Assembly: GCA_037693485.1 (NCBI GenBank)
Contig: CM075345.1
Location: forward strand, 77,125,001 to 77,189,000
Reading direction: 5' to 3'
Source: Kitagawia praeruptora
Taxonomy: Eukaryota > Streptophyta > Magnoliopsida > Apiales > Apiaceae
DNA: 64,000 bases
Shown here: positions 41,731-54,600 of the stretch, one piece after another
Layout of the letters: every line of letters begins with the position of its first letter
Position numbering within the stretch: position 1 is the first letter of the stretch
The notes under the pieces: model-generated
Databases searched by the model: none
What the model was told of the DNA's origin: nothing
The model's input: the letters and a program-made list of their open reading frames with translations, nothing else
Position numbers and translations under genes: made by a program

Positions 41731-44700
41731 TGTGACAGCCCCGACTTGGATCCCATATCCAAGACCCGACCCGGGACCGTCATACTACCTTTATTCTTGA
41801 ACCAACAATGAAATTCTACATTAAGCGTCTTATGCTTACATATATAGATACATTACAAAATGTAACAAAAGAACTGACAAGAGAACTGTTCTACTCTCGC
41901 AGTTATACATGCTACATACTATCACTAAAACGTCTTTTACACACTTCACTATATAGTTCTTCTAAGCAACTTTTCTTTTTCCTAAGACGCTTTCCCTTTT
42001 CCTTTACCGGAGAGATTAGAACCTTCACTTACTTCATTCCTTCCTGAAAAGTGTCATTTATATAATAGGAATGAGCTATGAAGCTCAGCAAGTATACATT
42101 GCAGTGAATGAAAAATGATTTTTCGATACAAGGATTCATAAAAATCTTACCAGCATATAAATGTCAAGATAGAAAATATTGACAAGATATAAAATGACAA
42201 TAACTAAAAGAAAAAACTTGTAAGACTTTAACTTGTGTTTGACTGAGCGACCTTATTAGGTCTCTTAACCTTATCATTTCCAGATGCAATTATGATCATC
42301 TGTCTTACTATTACCATTCGGTAATCTTCGTAACCACGAAATGGATCAATCCGTATTTCCAGACGCACTTCAGGCAATCTGTCTTAACTATTACCTTTCG
42401 GTAATCTTCATCATTAATACCCCATAAAAATGGGTTGTTAAACTCAGTCAAATAATTGTTATTTAACTTGAATTATTCTAGTTTTAATCAAAACATAACT
42501 ACTAGCCAGAACAATTAGCTAGTAAACTCAACAACATAACTTCTAGCCAAATGATAGCCAGCAATCATCAACCAGCATACTATAACAATCTCATCATCTC
42601 ACAGTTATAACTATATAAACTACTTACGTATATAAACCATTTTAGGACTGAATAATACCCGATCAATGAGTATCATCACCATCAACAAAACCACACCGAT
42701 AATTTACTTATGTATCCATAAATAAATAATGTAACTCAACTTAACGTTCAATACTTTCCAAACCATTTAGAACAAAATCAATACATATTTGCTTTTAGAA
42801 TAAAATAAAACAATATATACTTACGTTATGCCGTGCTTTTAGCTTCTAATGTGACTACTCTTAATCCTTGGTCCAGAATCTTAAATTCAGCTTAATATCC
42901 TAACAAAATCATTCAATTTATACTAACATTATTTAAACTATTTAACTCTTAAAATAATAAATAAAAATAATGTATAACTTAAAACGGAGAGAAAAGAACT
43001 AACCAAAGTTCTGTTGCACCTTTACAACTTCTAAATATGGTAAGTTTATTTGTATATATAGAAGTAAAAGTGATATCTCCTGCTCTACTTTTTGATGTGG
43101 TACAAGAGGACACCGAGGGAAAAATAATGGAATTCAACAACAAAACAGAATAGCCTTATACTCTGGTCTTTACAAATACCCGCAAGTATTCATCATTCTA
43201 ATTTTTCCAATTTCAAACTAGGTACTTCTATATATTGTAGTTCAAAGCCTCTTTTGTAATCAATGTGGTAATGCTACTTCTCATTTTAACTAACACCACT
43301 TCTCCCACATCGACCCAATATGAAACTATTTACCCTCTTTCCTTTATATAAAGGGGTTAACAACAATCCATAAAATACGTAGGGCATATGTCCATGAAGT
43401 TGTGGAGAGCTTATATATCCCACATCGAGGGCACTTATAGTAGAAGTCCTTACTGAGTTTATAAAGCAATAGAGCAAGTATGTGGACTTAGATTAAAGTA
43501 CAAGTTTATTAAGCCACAACTTCACTTGGCAATAACTTGAGCTGCGATAAATTTAGTAGGAAGTTACAACAACCTTAAATTTCTTACCATACGAATATAT
43601 GTTAATAATATTGATAAAGACATGATGGGAACATGATTTTTATGACCTTTAAGATATATAGAATCTTGTAGAGGAAGGCTAAATATTGTCGTCTCATAAT
43701 TTGTTTTCTCACATATTATTTTGTCCCACATCGATAAGATGTAGAGCAAAGTGTCTTCACTTTCCTATATAACTAGACTTCAAACCCTTTGTGTTAAGGA
43801 GAAATTGTACTTGTCCCATGCTAATGGGCACACTTGTCCCCTACGGAATTTAAGTACAAATATAAAATTTCTTTAAATCTTTAAGGGAAAGTGGTGGTTT
43901 GTTGCTACTATTGACCTAACCCTTTAACTTGAGAAGAATGCACAAGAGTCTTAGATCATTTAGAGCTTAAGAGCCATATACACTTGCAAATGTTTATTGT
44001 TGGAACAAGTTTATTTGTCCCACATCGAAATGAAATAGAACGGGCTTCCTTGGAGTCTCTATAAAACCGAGTACGTTGAACAATTTACACAAACACAATG
44101 CACTAAAGTCTGCATTTTCACCTTGGTCTTAATTTGGCCGAGAGAAAAATGAAATTTATAAACCTCAATGTGAGGCCAAAATTTGATTTCTCTAAGGCTT
44201 TTCACAACATAATAAAAATTTTCTTTACCAGCAAGAGGAAGGTATTTACCTTGTTCTCTTTTCCTTGGAACTAAACTAAAATATATAGTTAGGAGAACGG
44301 TGTATCCCACATCTAAAAAATGTGATACTAGATATTTCCCTATCTCTACATAAGGAGACTTAGAGCCCAATTTGTACTTTGAACAATCAGTACCAAGAGT
44401 CTTGGTTCTTTTGAATTACTTACTCTTGTCCCACATCGATGTGATGAAGAGAGGACCTTCTTTTAAGCTCTATAAAACCAATAAGGTTGTGATGACTTGT
44501 TCTAAATAAGGTTTCTTGGCTTCAGCTGAGCTGCATGGACTTATGTCCTCTAAAGTTATAAGTTTTACAAGCTAAGGCTCTAGTTGTTGCCAGGCCAAAC
44601 TAATAAAAGTTTAGTACCTTAATTATACAACAAAATTCTCTAGTAAAACTGAAAGTAAAATTTTCTTCATCTGATGTTAAAATGTTGCACACAAAAATGG

Positions 44701-45280
44701 GTTCAAATCTTATAAATTTGTTTTCACTTGGTATTATGCTAATGCGTTTCTATAGCTTGTTTGAAAACTAACTTGGGCACTTCTAATAAAATTGTGTTTT
44801 TGCACATTTTATCCCACATCGAGGTATTTTATGTGGAAAATTACTCTCACTACTATAATAACAACTTGTTCCAATTAAACACCAAGTCTTGGCCTTATTC
44901 ACCTAGACCATGGTTCTAAAAATCCCCGATTTAACCGATTAATCTTAAATCGGTACCTCAACCAATTTATACCGGTTACCAATTTTTACAACCATGACCT
45001 AGACCCGTAAAATTAACAATAAAATTTTATAGATGAAATTCTTAAGCCTCAGACCTTGAAATATTGGTTCGTCTATAGTAGCACACTGCTTCTCATTAAA
45101 ATTAGTAAAATATTTTCTATCCACTACTTCTCCTTAAAATTAGTAAAATATTTTCTATCCTTGGTCTTTGCCTTAATAATCATAATAATCATAGGCCTAC
45201 TATAATGAAATAATTAAAATCTAAAATTTCACATATAACAAATTTAAAATATAAGTCAAAATTTGAGTTGGGGTATTACA
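41731..45280 (-). repeat. Gypsy LTR, complete (3550 bp)
   Basis: In minus sense TGTAATACCCCAACTC..GGGGCTGTCACA. It contains several TCCCACATCGA motifs in plus orientation (for example 43310, 43420, 43735, 44020, 44430, 44815), roughly regularly spread. Open frames repeated between this copy and the partial copies are LTR by-products. Confidence 0.9.
44909..44996. mobile_element. 88-bp inverted-repeat element within the Gypsy LTR
   Basis: CATGGTTCTAAAAATCCCCG..CCAATTTTTACAACCATG: near-complementary ends around CCGATTAAT/AATCGGT repeats. Also at 46774-46861 and, split, at 28357-29108. Confidence 0.6.
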
Positions 45281-45297
45281 TCCTTCCCCCCTTAAAG
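45281..45297 (-). promoter_or_regulatory. Gypsy polypurine tract
   Basis: Minus sense TTTAAGGGGGGAAGGA directly before the LTR start TGTAATACCCC. Confidence 0.8.
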
Positions 45298-45316
45298 AAA
45301 ATTTCATCCTCGAAAT

Positions 45317-46372
45317 TTAGTTTGTACCTGGATTGACGAATAAGTTGGGATACTTTAGTCTCATTGTTTCTTCGGGTTCCCAAGTTGCTTCTTCAACATC
45401 GTGATTTCTCCAAATTACCTTTACCAAAGGTATCGTCTTATTTCTAAGTTTCTGTTCACGATGATCAGCAATTTCTACCGGATATTCCTCGTATTGTAGA
45501 TTTTCTTGTATCTCTATTGGTTCGTATTCGATAACGTGTGATGGACCCGCAACGTACCTTCTTAAATATGACACGTGGAAAACATTATGTATGTGACCCA
45601 AATTTGGTGGCAGTGCTAACTCATAGGCTACTTCTCCAACCCTTCTAAGAATCTCAAATGGTCCAATATAACGGGGACTCAACTTTCCTTTCTTCCCGAA
45701 TCTCATAACACCCTTCCACGGTGAAATCTTAAGAAATACAAAATCTCCCTCCTTAAATGTCACATCACGACGATTTGTGTCTGCATAACTCTTTTGTCTG
45801 CTTTGGGCTGCTAAAATTCTCTTCTGTATCACTTTAACTTTCTCTGTAGTCACACGAATCAATTCTGGCCCTAACAATCTTCTTTCTCCCACTTCATCCC
45901 AACATAAGGGTGTCCTACATCGGCGTCCATATAAGGCTTCGTACGGGGCCATTCTGATTGTAGTTTGGTAACTGTTGTTATAAGCAAATTCCACTAAAGG
46001 TAAATGTTCTTCCCAACTTCCTCTAAAATCCAACACACAAGCTCGTAACATGTCTTCCAAAATTTGAATAGTACGTTTTGATTGTCCATCTGTTTGAGGG
46101 TGGAACGCAGTGCTCATACTCAACTTGGTGCCCATCTCTTGTTGGAAACTATTCCAAAATCTCGACGTAAATCTAGGATCTCGGTCCGACATGATTGATA
46201 CATGTACTCCATGCAACCTGACTATTTCCTGAATGTACAACTTTGTTAATTTCTCTAATGGTGACGTTTCAGATATGGCCAAGAAATGTGCACTCTTTGT
46301 TAGTCTATCCACAATAACCCAAATGACGTCATTTCCTCTTTGTGTTCTTGGCAATCCTAAAACAAAATCCAT
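45317..46372 (-). pseudogene. Gypsy integrase, N-terminally truncated, with chromodomain-like end
   Basis: 351 codons. Begins in the middle of the integrase core at MDFVLGLPRT (first catalytic Asp). The second Asp is in SDRDPRF. The third catalytic residue, Glu in the usual QSERT context, is Lys here (TDGQSKRTIQ), so strand transfer activity is not expected. Then the GPF/Y region (YIGPFEILRRVGEVAYELAL) and a C-terminal chromodomain-like segment (VKVIWRNHDVEEATWEPEE) as in Tekay-type chromoviruses, where it targets insertion to heterochromatin. The N-terminal zinc finger, RNase H and RT are missing: the sequence jumps to LTR at 46373-46379. Confidence 0.85.
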
Positions 46373-46378
46373 TATGAT

Positions 46379-47144
46379 AGGTTGTGATGACTTGTTCTAA
46401 ATAAGGTTTCTTGGCTTCAGCTGAGCTGCATGGACTTATGTCCTCTAAAGTTATAAGTTTTACAAGCTAAGGCTCTAGTTGTTGCCAGGCCAAACTAATA
46501 AAAGTTTAGTACCTTAATTATACAACAAAATTCTCTAGTAAAACTGATGTTGCACACAAAAATGGGTTCAAATCTTATAAATTTGTTTTCACTTGGTATT
46601 ATGCTAATGCGTTTCTATAGCTTGTTTGAAAACTAACTTGGGCACTTCTAATAAAATTGTGTTTTTGCACATTTTATCCCGCATCGAGGTATTTTAAGTG
46701 GAAAATTCCTCTCACTACTATAATAACAACTTGTTCCAATTAAACACCAAGTCTTGGCCTTATTCACCTAGACCATGGTTCTAAAAATCCCCGATTTAAC
46801 CGATTAATCTTAAATCGGTACCTCAACCGATTTATACTGGTTACCGATTTTTACAACCATGACCTAGACCCGTAAAATTAACAATAAAATTTTATAGATG
46901 AAATTCTTAAGCCTCGGACCTTGAAATATTGGTTCGTCTATAGTAGCACACTGCTTCTCATTAAAATTAGTAAAATATTTTCTATCCACTACTTCTCCTT
47001 AAAATTAGTAAAATATTTTCTATTCTTGGTCTTTCCTTAATAATCATAATAATCATAGGCCTACTATAATGAAATAATTAAAATCTAAAATTTCACATAT
47101 AACAAATTTAAAATATAAGTCAAAATTTGAGTTGGGGTATTACA
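46379..47144 (-). repeat. Gypsy LTR, 5' portion
   Basis: Collinear with 44484-45280 of the complete LTR, except for a 30-bp deletion after AAACTGA near 46547 and one single-base deletion. Minus sense starts TGTAATACCCC at 47144. Confidence 0.9.
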
Positions 47145-48527
47145 CTTTTCTTCTAGATTCTTTTATGTTTTTCTTATAGAATGGACGTACATCTTTACTA
47201 TTTTTATTTTTTGTAAATTGCAGGAAGAGTAGGTAGGCTTTTAGGTTGGAAGCAATGGTTTGTGCATAGAGAAAACATACCAGAAGGTCAAGCGATCTAA
47301 TGCTCAATGTACTAGGTATTTCTGAATCACAATTACGTGGAATAAGGATTATTTTGGGATGCATTTCGATTGATTATTACATTTATGATATATGATGTAT
47401 GTAATTACATACATATAATAAAGTATATTTTTATGTGCATTAAATTTCTAAATATTCTGTGATGATTATTGTAATTTAGAGTCTTCCATTATGTAATGCT
47501 TTTGCTTAGATAGTTTGATGGATTGTACTATTTGTGACTTGATTTTACTAATTTGTGTCTTACATTTGATTGCTTGATGTTATATAATTTGATCTTGACT
47601 ATTTGCTGAAAATAAAGAAGGCATGAGGATCTCATTTTTGGCACCATGGTACCATTTTTTGGCCCCTCTTTATAACTTTGCGTGTATTTCTTATGCATTT
47701 TAGTTGTTTGTTTGTTCACATATTATGCTAATAGATAAACAACTCCAAATGTAGTTACTTTTCTAGAAAATAATTGTGATGATTATTTTTTTTCATTTGT
47801 TGGGTTGCTTTAGGTCCAGATTTATGGGAATTTATGGGATTTCCTCAACAAACTGATAAAAAAAATACATAAAAGGACTGCTAGAGGCGCAGTTTCATCA
47901 ACTCGCCTTGCTATAAATCAAGTATGATGGTCTTCTTTTTGCGATGATGCAGATATTCTTTCAGCATGTGATGAATGCAATTGCAGATGGTGTCAACATT
48001 TGATAATCCAGTTGTCCATCTCCAACCTATCTTACTTTATCAGGTTTATACAATCTTTGTGTTTTTCTTTTATGTATGTAAATGCAGTATTATAGAGTAG
48101 ATAGGAGAATTCTAAATACTTGATTATGATATGCAATATTCTAAATACTTTCGCATATGAGTTTCTTTCACTACTTAAGCTGCTGCTTGGAGTTATCCCT
48201 CCATTGGCATCCTGGGAAGTAGTTATCAGTGCAAAGTGGAGGAACATTAATTAATGAAATCTTAGGAAATTGGGAATCTGGCACTTTTATGTTTACATAT
48301 GTTGACAAATCAAACACTGACACTAATATTGAATCTGTTGTTGCTTGAAATATTCTTGATTATCCATCTTCTCCATATCTTATTTTTGGAACACTCAATA
48401 TTATTTTAACTAATGTTGCACTTTGAATAGGTAATATTTGATTCAAAATAGACATTTATAAGTTTAAATTGGACTCCACACTTTATAAAGTGGACTGTTG
48501 GAGTTCTAGATACAGTTAAACTGTGAA
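47145..48527. other. Intergenic DNA left of Copia-2, no gene seen
   Basis: Some stretches (47810-48050) are less AT-rich, with short open frames, perhaps remnants of an old gene or element, but no motif was recognised. Confidence 0.4.
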
Positions 48528-49263
48528 TGTTAGGAATAATTCATGAGTTGTGATGTTAAGAATAGAATTTACACATTATACTTCTTGTAATCCTGATCTT
48601 ATAAAGGATTTAGCACTATATATAGGATTTATGTGTAAGACAGTTATCTGTACAGTTTAGTCAGGAATGAACAGTGTATCGGAGACTACATGTCAGGAAC
48701 AAAGAGCAAATCCTGATGATGGTCTAATACTGATGATGATCAGATACTGATGCAAGATGAAATCCTGATATCAGTCGTGTTACTGATGATGTCATTATGG
48801 ATGCTACAGAAACTGGCAAGTGCTATAAAACAGGATCGTTGTTTGAAGAACAAGCAAGAAGATATTATGAAGGAAAGAGTTTTCTATTAAAGGAAACTAT
48901 CGACTAGAAGGCAGAACATTGTCATGTATAGATTATATCTTTCTGTTATTAGTTGATAGGTAGCATTATAAATACTCTTTCTATATCATTGTAAAAAGAA
49001 AAGAACAAGCGTGTGTTGTGAGTTCGTGTGCGTAGCTCTGTATAAGGTTTGTATTCGAGAGTTCGAAACAAACAGAGAGAGATTTGTATTGTCAGCAGCT
49101 GCTAAAGGTATTGTACACCTTTGGTAGAGTTTGTATTTGATCTTATTAATACAAACAGAGTTTGATTCATTCGTTTATTCTTGTTCATATAATCAAGTAA
49201 AAATCAGACACGATTATATAACTTGTATTCAACCCCCCCTTCTACAAGTTATTCGAGTTAACA
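48528..49263 (+). repeat. Copia-2 5' LTR
   Basis: TGTTAGGAATAAT..GAGTTAACA. A TATAAATA box is at 48967-48974. The U3 part has repeated ATCCTGAT and ACTGATGATG motifs (48590-48800). Confidence 0.95.
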
Positions 49264-49265
49264 AT

Positions 49266-49277
49266 TGGTATCAGAGC
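49266..49277 (+). promoter_or_regulatory. Copia-2 primer binding site
   Basis: TGGTATCAGAGC two bases after the LTR, complementary to initiator tRNA-Met. Confidence 0.95.
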
Positions 49278-49312
49278 AGGTTGATTTCGAATAATCATAA
49301 AGATCTGCAATC

Positions 49313-51600
49313 ATGTCTGGTTACAAGGATGGGAATACTAAGATTCCTATGCTCAAGAGAAACGAATATACTCTATGGGAAGTAAAGATGTTACATCATC
49401 TGGAAGCAACAGATCCTGATTATCTTGACAGAATCAGAGATGGACCTTTTTTTCCAATAAAGGTCGTTGGACAAGCAACTGTTGATGGTGTGGTTATTCC
49501 AGAACATACAGCAGAGAAGCCAAAATCTGAATGGTCAGATAAAGACAAGGAGAATGTTCTTAAAGATGCTAAAGTGAAAAACATAGTATTCAACAGTCTT
49601 GATTCTGTTCTCACTAACTATGTTCTCTCTTGTAAAACTGCTAAGGATATATGGGACAATCTTAAGGTTCACTATGAAGGAACTAAGCCTGTCAGGAAGA
49701 ATATGAGGACATTACTTATACAACAGTATGAGTACTTTGAATCCAAGTCTGGTGAGTCACTTACTGATACCTTTGATAGGTTTACAAAACTCATCAATGA
49801 GATGGCCATGCATGGTAAATATTATGACTTGGAGGATATGAATACAAAGTTCATATAAGCTTTGCCTGATTTCTACAATGAGAAGATATCTGCGATTGAA
49901 GAAGCTAATGATCTGGATGAGATTTCATTAGAGGCAGTATATGGAAAATTGAGAGCTTATGAACTTGACAAGCAGCAGAAGAAGAGCAGGAGTGAAGGAA
50001 AGATGAAGACTATTGCACTTACTGCTCAATCTGAAGTTAAGAAGCTTCCTGAAGAACATCATGAAGAGATTGCTGTAAAGAATTCAAGGAAGAAGAAAAG
50101 CAAAGAAAGTTCTGAGTCAGAGACTACTGATATGGACTCTGACAACAATGATTCTGAATCTGAGATGCAGGAACTCTTTGCTATGTTTGCTAAAGCCTTC
50201 AAGAAAGGAAGATTCAACAAGAGAAGATTTAGCAAAGGACCTTTTCAAAAGAAGGAGGAGAAGAAGAGTGACAAAGGCAAAGGTACAATTGTCAAGCTTG
50301 ATAAGGCCAAGATCAAGTGCTTTAACTGCAGCAAGCTTGGACACTTTGCTAGTGAGTGTAAGAAGCCTAGGAATTCAGGAAAGGGTAATGCACTTATGGT
50401 CACACAGAAGGATTGGGCTGATTCCAGTGATTCTGAAGATGAATTGGATTATGACAACATTGCATTGATGGCAAATGGTTCAGACAAACCTGGATCTCCA
50501 AAGAAAACTTCTACATCCTCTGTTAAGGTATCACTTCACTCTCTTGATTCATTTGATAGCTTAAATTCTGATGAAATTAGATCTATCCATGCTGAGTTTA
50601 AGAATCTTATGACTAATTTTAGAATTCTTACTTGTGAAAGAGATGAACTTAAGGTTAAGAATGATAAATTAGTTGATAGAAATAATTTTCTTGAATCTGA
50701 ATTAATTCAAATGGAAGAATACAAGTTAAGTTCTGATAAAGCTAAGCATGATTATAGTGTTATTCTTGAGGCTTCTGACTATGTCAGAAAAGAACTAGAG
50801 GAAGAGAGAGATGTGATTAAGACCATTAACATTTCTGGTAAAAAGACACAAGAAATCATCGAAAATTCGTGGTAATGTTAATGGTTTAGGTTTTGATAAG
50901 GCTAGACAAGAAGAAAAAGTAGCTATTGTCAATGATGATAGTAAGGTAGAAGCTAGCACATCTAAATCTGAAGGTAAGAAAATTGTTTCTGAACCTAATC
51001 ATGTTAAATTTGTTGATTCAAAAGGTACCCCTGTTGTACACAAAAGGATTAACAATAGTAATTCAGATGAGAAAGTGTTAGAGAAACCTAAGAATGTAAA
51101 CATAGGGTTTCTGTCTAAGTCTCAGTTGAAACAGAGATTAGATGGTCTTTCAGAGTCTAGCAAGATCAAAAGAAATAGGAATGGAAAAGAAGGTATTAAC
51201 AAAGAGAATAATTACAAGAATGTACCTGATGCACCTAGGAAAAAAATGCTATAAATGTGGAAATCATAATCATTTGGCCCTAGACTGCAATCAAAAACCT
51301 TCTTGGAAAACTGAGTCCAGATTCCCCAAGACTCAGAAAATTCAATACCAACCACAAAAAGCTTGTTATCATTGTGGTAGTTTACTTCATTCCATTTACA
51401 TGTGTAGAGAATATCATGAACTGTATTATGACTATTATTCCTTGAAATCTGAAACTCCTAGTCACAAACAGTTTGTGAAATTAGAGTCTAAAGTTGACTC
51501 TACAACAGGTAAAGTAAAGACAAAATTCTCAAAGCCTGTTGTTTCTAAATCTAGTAAGAAAGGATCCAATCAAAGTTGGGTCCTAAAAAATTCTAACTAG
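49313..51600 (+). pseudogene. Copia-2 gag, broken
   Basis: Starts at ATG 49313 (MSGYKDGNTKIPMLKRNEYTL), homologous to Copia-1 gag (EYTLWEVKMLHHLEA; IWDNLKVHYEGT; QQYEYFESKSGESLTDTFDRF). In-frame TAA at 49856-49858; the same frame continues 49862-50875 with zinc knuckle CFNCSKLGHFASEC near 50318 and a coiled-coil-like segment. A +1 shift near 50840-50870 and another in an A7 tract (51240-51246) move the rest, which carries two more CCHC knuckles (CYKCGNHNHLALDC, CYHCGSLLHSIYMC), before the end at 51600. Pol starts in the -1 frame after TTTGCAG|GGC, as in Copia-1. Confidence 0.9.
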
Positions 51601-51611
51601 TTACTTTTTGT

Positions 51612-54600
51612 TTGCAGGGCACAGGAAAGAAGCATTCAATTATCTTGGACAGTGGATGCTCTGGACATATGACTGGAAAGAAGTCCTTGCTTATAAAGTT
51701 TGAGAGGAAAGCTGGCCCAGTAATATCTTTTGGAGATGGAAACAAAGGAGAAACTCTGGGATATGGCTCAATTGTTTTGGGGAATGTCATCATAGAAAAT
51801 GTAGCACTGGTTGAAGGCTTGAAACATACTCTTTTAAGCATAAGTCAACTGGGTGATAAAGGTTACAAATCAATCTTTGACAAAGAAGGATGCAAAATCT
51901 TGAATATGCAGAATGGAGACATTGTTCTAACTGGTCAAAGACATGGTAACATATATGAAGCCAGCTTAAGTGATACATCTAAAGGAATTGTTAGATGTCT
52001 CTACAGCAAAGCAACAAGTGATGAAAGCTGGAATTGGCACAAGAAGCTCTCACATCTTAATTTCAAGAAGCTTAATCAACTTGTTAAGCACAATCTGGTG
52101 AGAGGCCTACCTCAGGCAAATTATGTGCAAGATGGACTTTGTGATGCATGTCAGCTTGGAAAGCAAAGAAGAACCACTTTCAAGAGCAAGACTGAAAATT
52201 CGATTACTGAACCATTTCACATGCTACATCTTGATCTGTTTGGTCCAGTAAACATTATGTCTATCAGCAAGAAAAGATATGCTCTAGTGATAGTGGATGA
52301 TTTCACAAGGTTTACATGGGTGTTCTTTCTACGCAAGAAGGATGAAGCTCCTCAGCAAATCATTGAACTTGTAAGGAATATTCAGAATAACTCTGAGTAC
52401 AAAGTTAAAGTACTTAGGAGTGACAATGGTACAGAATTCAAGAATTTTACAATGGAGAGGTTTTGTGTAGACAATGGAATCACTCAACAGTTTTCTGCAC
52501 CTAGTACACCTCAGCAGAATGGTGTAGTGGAAAGAAAGAACAGGACTCTCATAGAGGCATCAAGAACCATGCTTGCAGATGCAAAACTTCCAACCTACTT
52601 TTGGGCAGAAGCTATTAACACTGCATGTTTCACTCAAAACTGTACCTTGGTAAATAGTCATGGAAAAACTCCCTATGAGATGATCAAAGGAAAGAAACCA
52701 AGTGTGAAATACTTTCACATCTTTGGATGCAAATGCTATGTCCTAAAAGTTCATCCAGAACAACTTAGAAAATTTGAAGCCAAATTGGATGAAGCAATTT
52801 TTCTAGGATATTCAGCATCTAAGGCCTTCAAAGTTTATAATCTCAGAACTCACATTGTTATGGAATCAATTCATGTTGCATTTGATGATAAGAAATTTGG
52901 AATTCTGCAAACTGATGAAAGCCATGACAAATTGGAATTTGAAAATCTGAAGAATTCTGAGATACTCTCCAGTGATGATGAAGGTTCTCCAGAAGGAATT
53001 TTTATTGCTTCTCAAAGGAATGCTACTGTTGAGGGGGAGCAAATAAATCAAAGAGAACACAGTGATCATCAGGAGCAGACTAGCTATTCAGAGTCTACTC
53101 CATCAGGAACTGATCTTTCAGAGTCTACTGAGGAAAGATCAGTAACTAGCAGCAATATGGAATCTACTGATTCTATTGATTAAAGGAGAGTTTTTGAAGG
53201 TAGAGATAATTCTTCTACAAGAGATACCACTAACTTAGGGGGAGAGACTAGCAGAGTTAATCTACCACCTGTTAGAAAATGGACAAAGGATCATACTGAA
53301 GATTTGATAATTGGTGATCCAAATAGTGGTGTTCGAACTAGAAGATCAATTCAAAATGAATGCTTGTATAGTTGCTTTCTCTCAAAGAATGAACCTAAGA
53401 AGGTTGAAGAAGCCTTACAGGATCCTGATTGGGTAATTGCAATGCAGGAGGAGTTAAATGAGTTTGAGAGAAAAAAGTCTAGAAACTGGTACCAAGACCT
53501 AAAGATAGATCTATTGTTGGTGCAAGATGGGTTTTCAGAAACAAGATAGATGAATCTGGTATGATTGTAAGAAACAAAGCTAGACTGGTGGCTAAGGGTT
53601 ATTCTCAGGAAGAAGGCATTGATTATGATGAGACCTTTGCACCTGTAGCAAGATTGGAAGCAATCAGAATGTTTCTTGCATTTGCAGCTCATTCAAAATT
53701 CAAGGTATACCAGATGGATGTAAAGCGTGCTTTTCAAAATGGCAAACTTGATGAGGAAGTGTATGTGGAATAGCCACCTGGATTTGTTGATCCAAAGTTT
53801 CCAAATCATGTCTACAAACTTGACAAGGCACTCTATGGACTAAAGCAGGCACCACGAGCATGGTATGAGACTTTGTCTAAATTTCTTCTTGAAAATGGCT
53901 TCACAAGAGGTACAATTGACAAAACTCTATTCTTTAGAAAGATAAAAGGTGAATTGCTTTTAGTTCAAGTTTATGTTGATGATATTATTTTTGGTTCTAC
54001 TAATGAAAAGTTGTGTGCTAAGTTTAGCAAGCTTATGCAGTCTAAGTATCAGATGAGCATGATGGGTGAATTAAATTATTTCTTAGGCTTGCAGGTCAAA
54101 CAGACTGAGACTGGTATTTTCATTAATCAGTCAAAGTATATCAAAGATCTTTTAAGAAGGTTTGACTTTCAAGACTGTGCAGTTGCAAAAACACCCATGG
54201 CAACAGCCACTAAACTAGACTCTGATCCTAAGGGGAAGAGTGTGGATAATACTAGTTACAGAGGCATGATAGGCTCATTGTTATATCTAACTGCAAGTAG
54301 GCCAGATATAATGTTTTCTACCTGTTTATGTGCTAGATTCCAAAGTGATCCTAAGGAATCTCATTTAATTGCTGTGAAGAGAATTTTTAGATATCTCAAA
54401 GGAACTCCAAACCTTGGTTTGTGGTATCCTAGAGAATTTGATTTCTTTCTAATTGGCTATTCAGACTCTGATTATGCAGGGTGTAAGATAGACAGGAAAA
54501 GCACTACAGGTACATGTCAATTTTTGGGAAACATATTGATTTCTTGGGCAAGCAATAAGCAACAATCTGTCTCAACCTCAACTGCAGAAGCTGAGTACAT

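Larger units (their letters stand above)
36688..47144 (-). mobile_element. Rearranged Ty3/Gypsy chromovirus with three LTR copies
   Basis: Order on the minus strand: LTR 5' portion (47144-46379), integrase C-terminal part (46372-45317), polypurine tract, complete LTR (45280-41731), primer binding site, gag-protease-RT (41465-38976), LTR 3' portion (38975-36688). The central LTR is thus both the 3' LTR of one element and the 5' LTR of the next. This is what a tandem element pair sharing an LTR looks like after two internal deletions. The outer flanks ATTTT (36683-36687) and CTTTT (47145-47149) are nearly identical and may be the original 5-bp target duplication. Confidence 0.8.

Noticed and set aside
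36765..43749. Small frames present twice (for example 36765-37004 and 41808-42047)
   Set aside because: They lie in two copies of the same Gypsy LTR; identity comes from LTR duplication.
47810..48050. Possible host gene remnant left of Copia-2
   Set aside because: Less AT-rich, but no frame could be tied to a known protein; insufficient to annotate.
15193..49277. tRNA gene at the TGGTATCAGAGC sites
   Set aside because: These are primer binding sites next to LTRs; no cloverleaf is present.
51560..51622. Programmed -1 frameshift at the A6 run near the Copia-2 gag end
   Set aside because: A slip there would meet TAA in the pol frame a few codons later, before pol begins.
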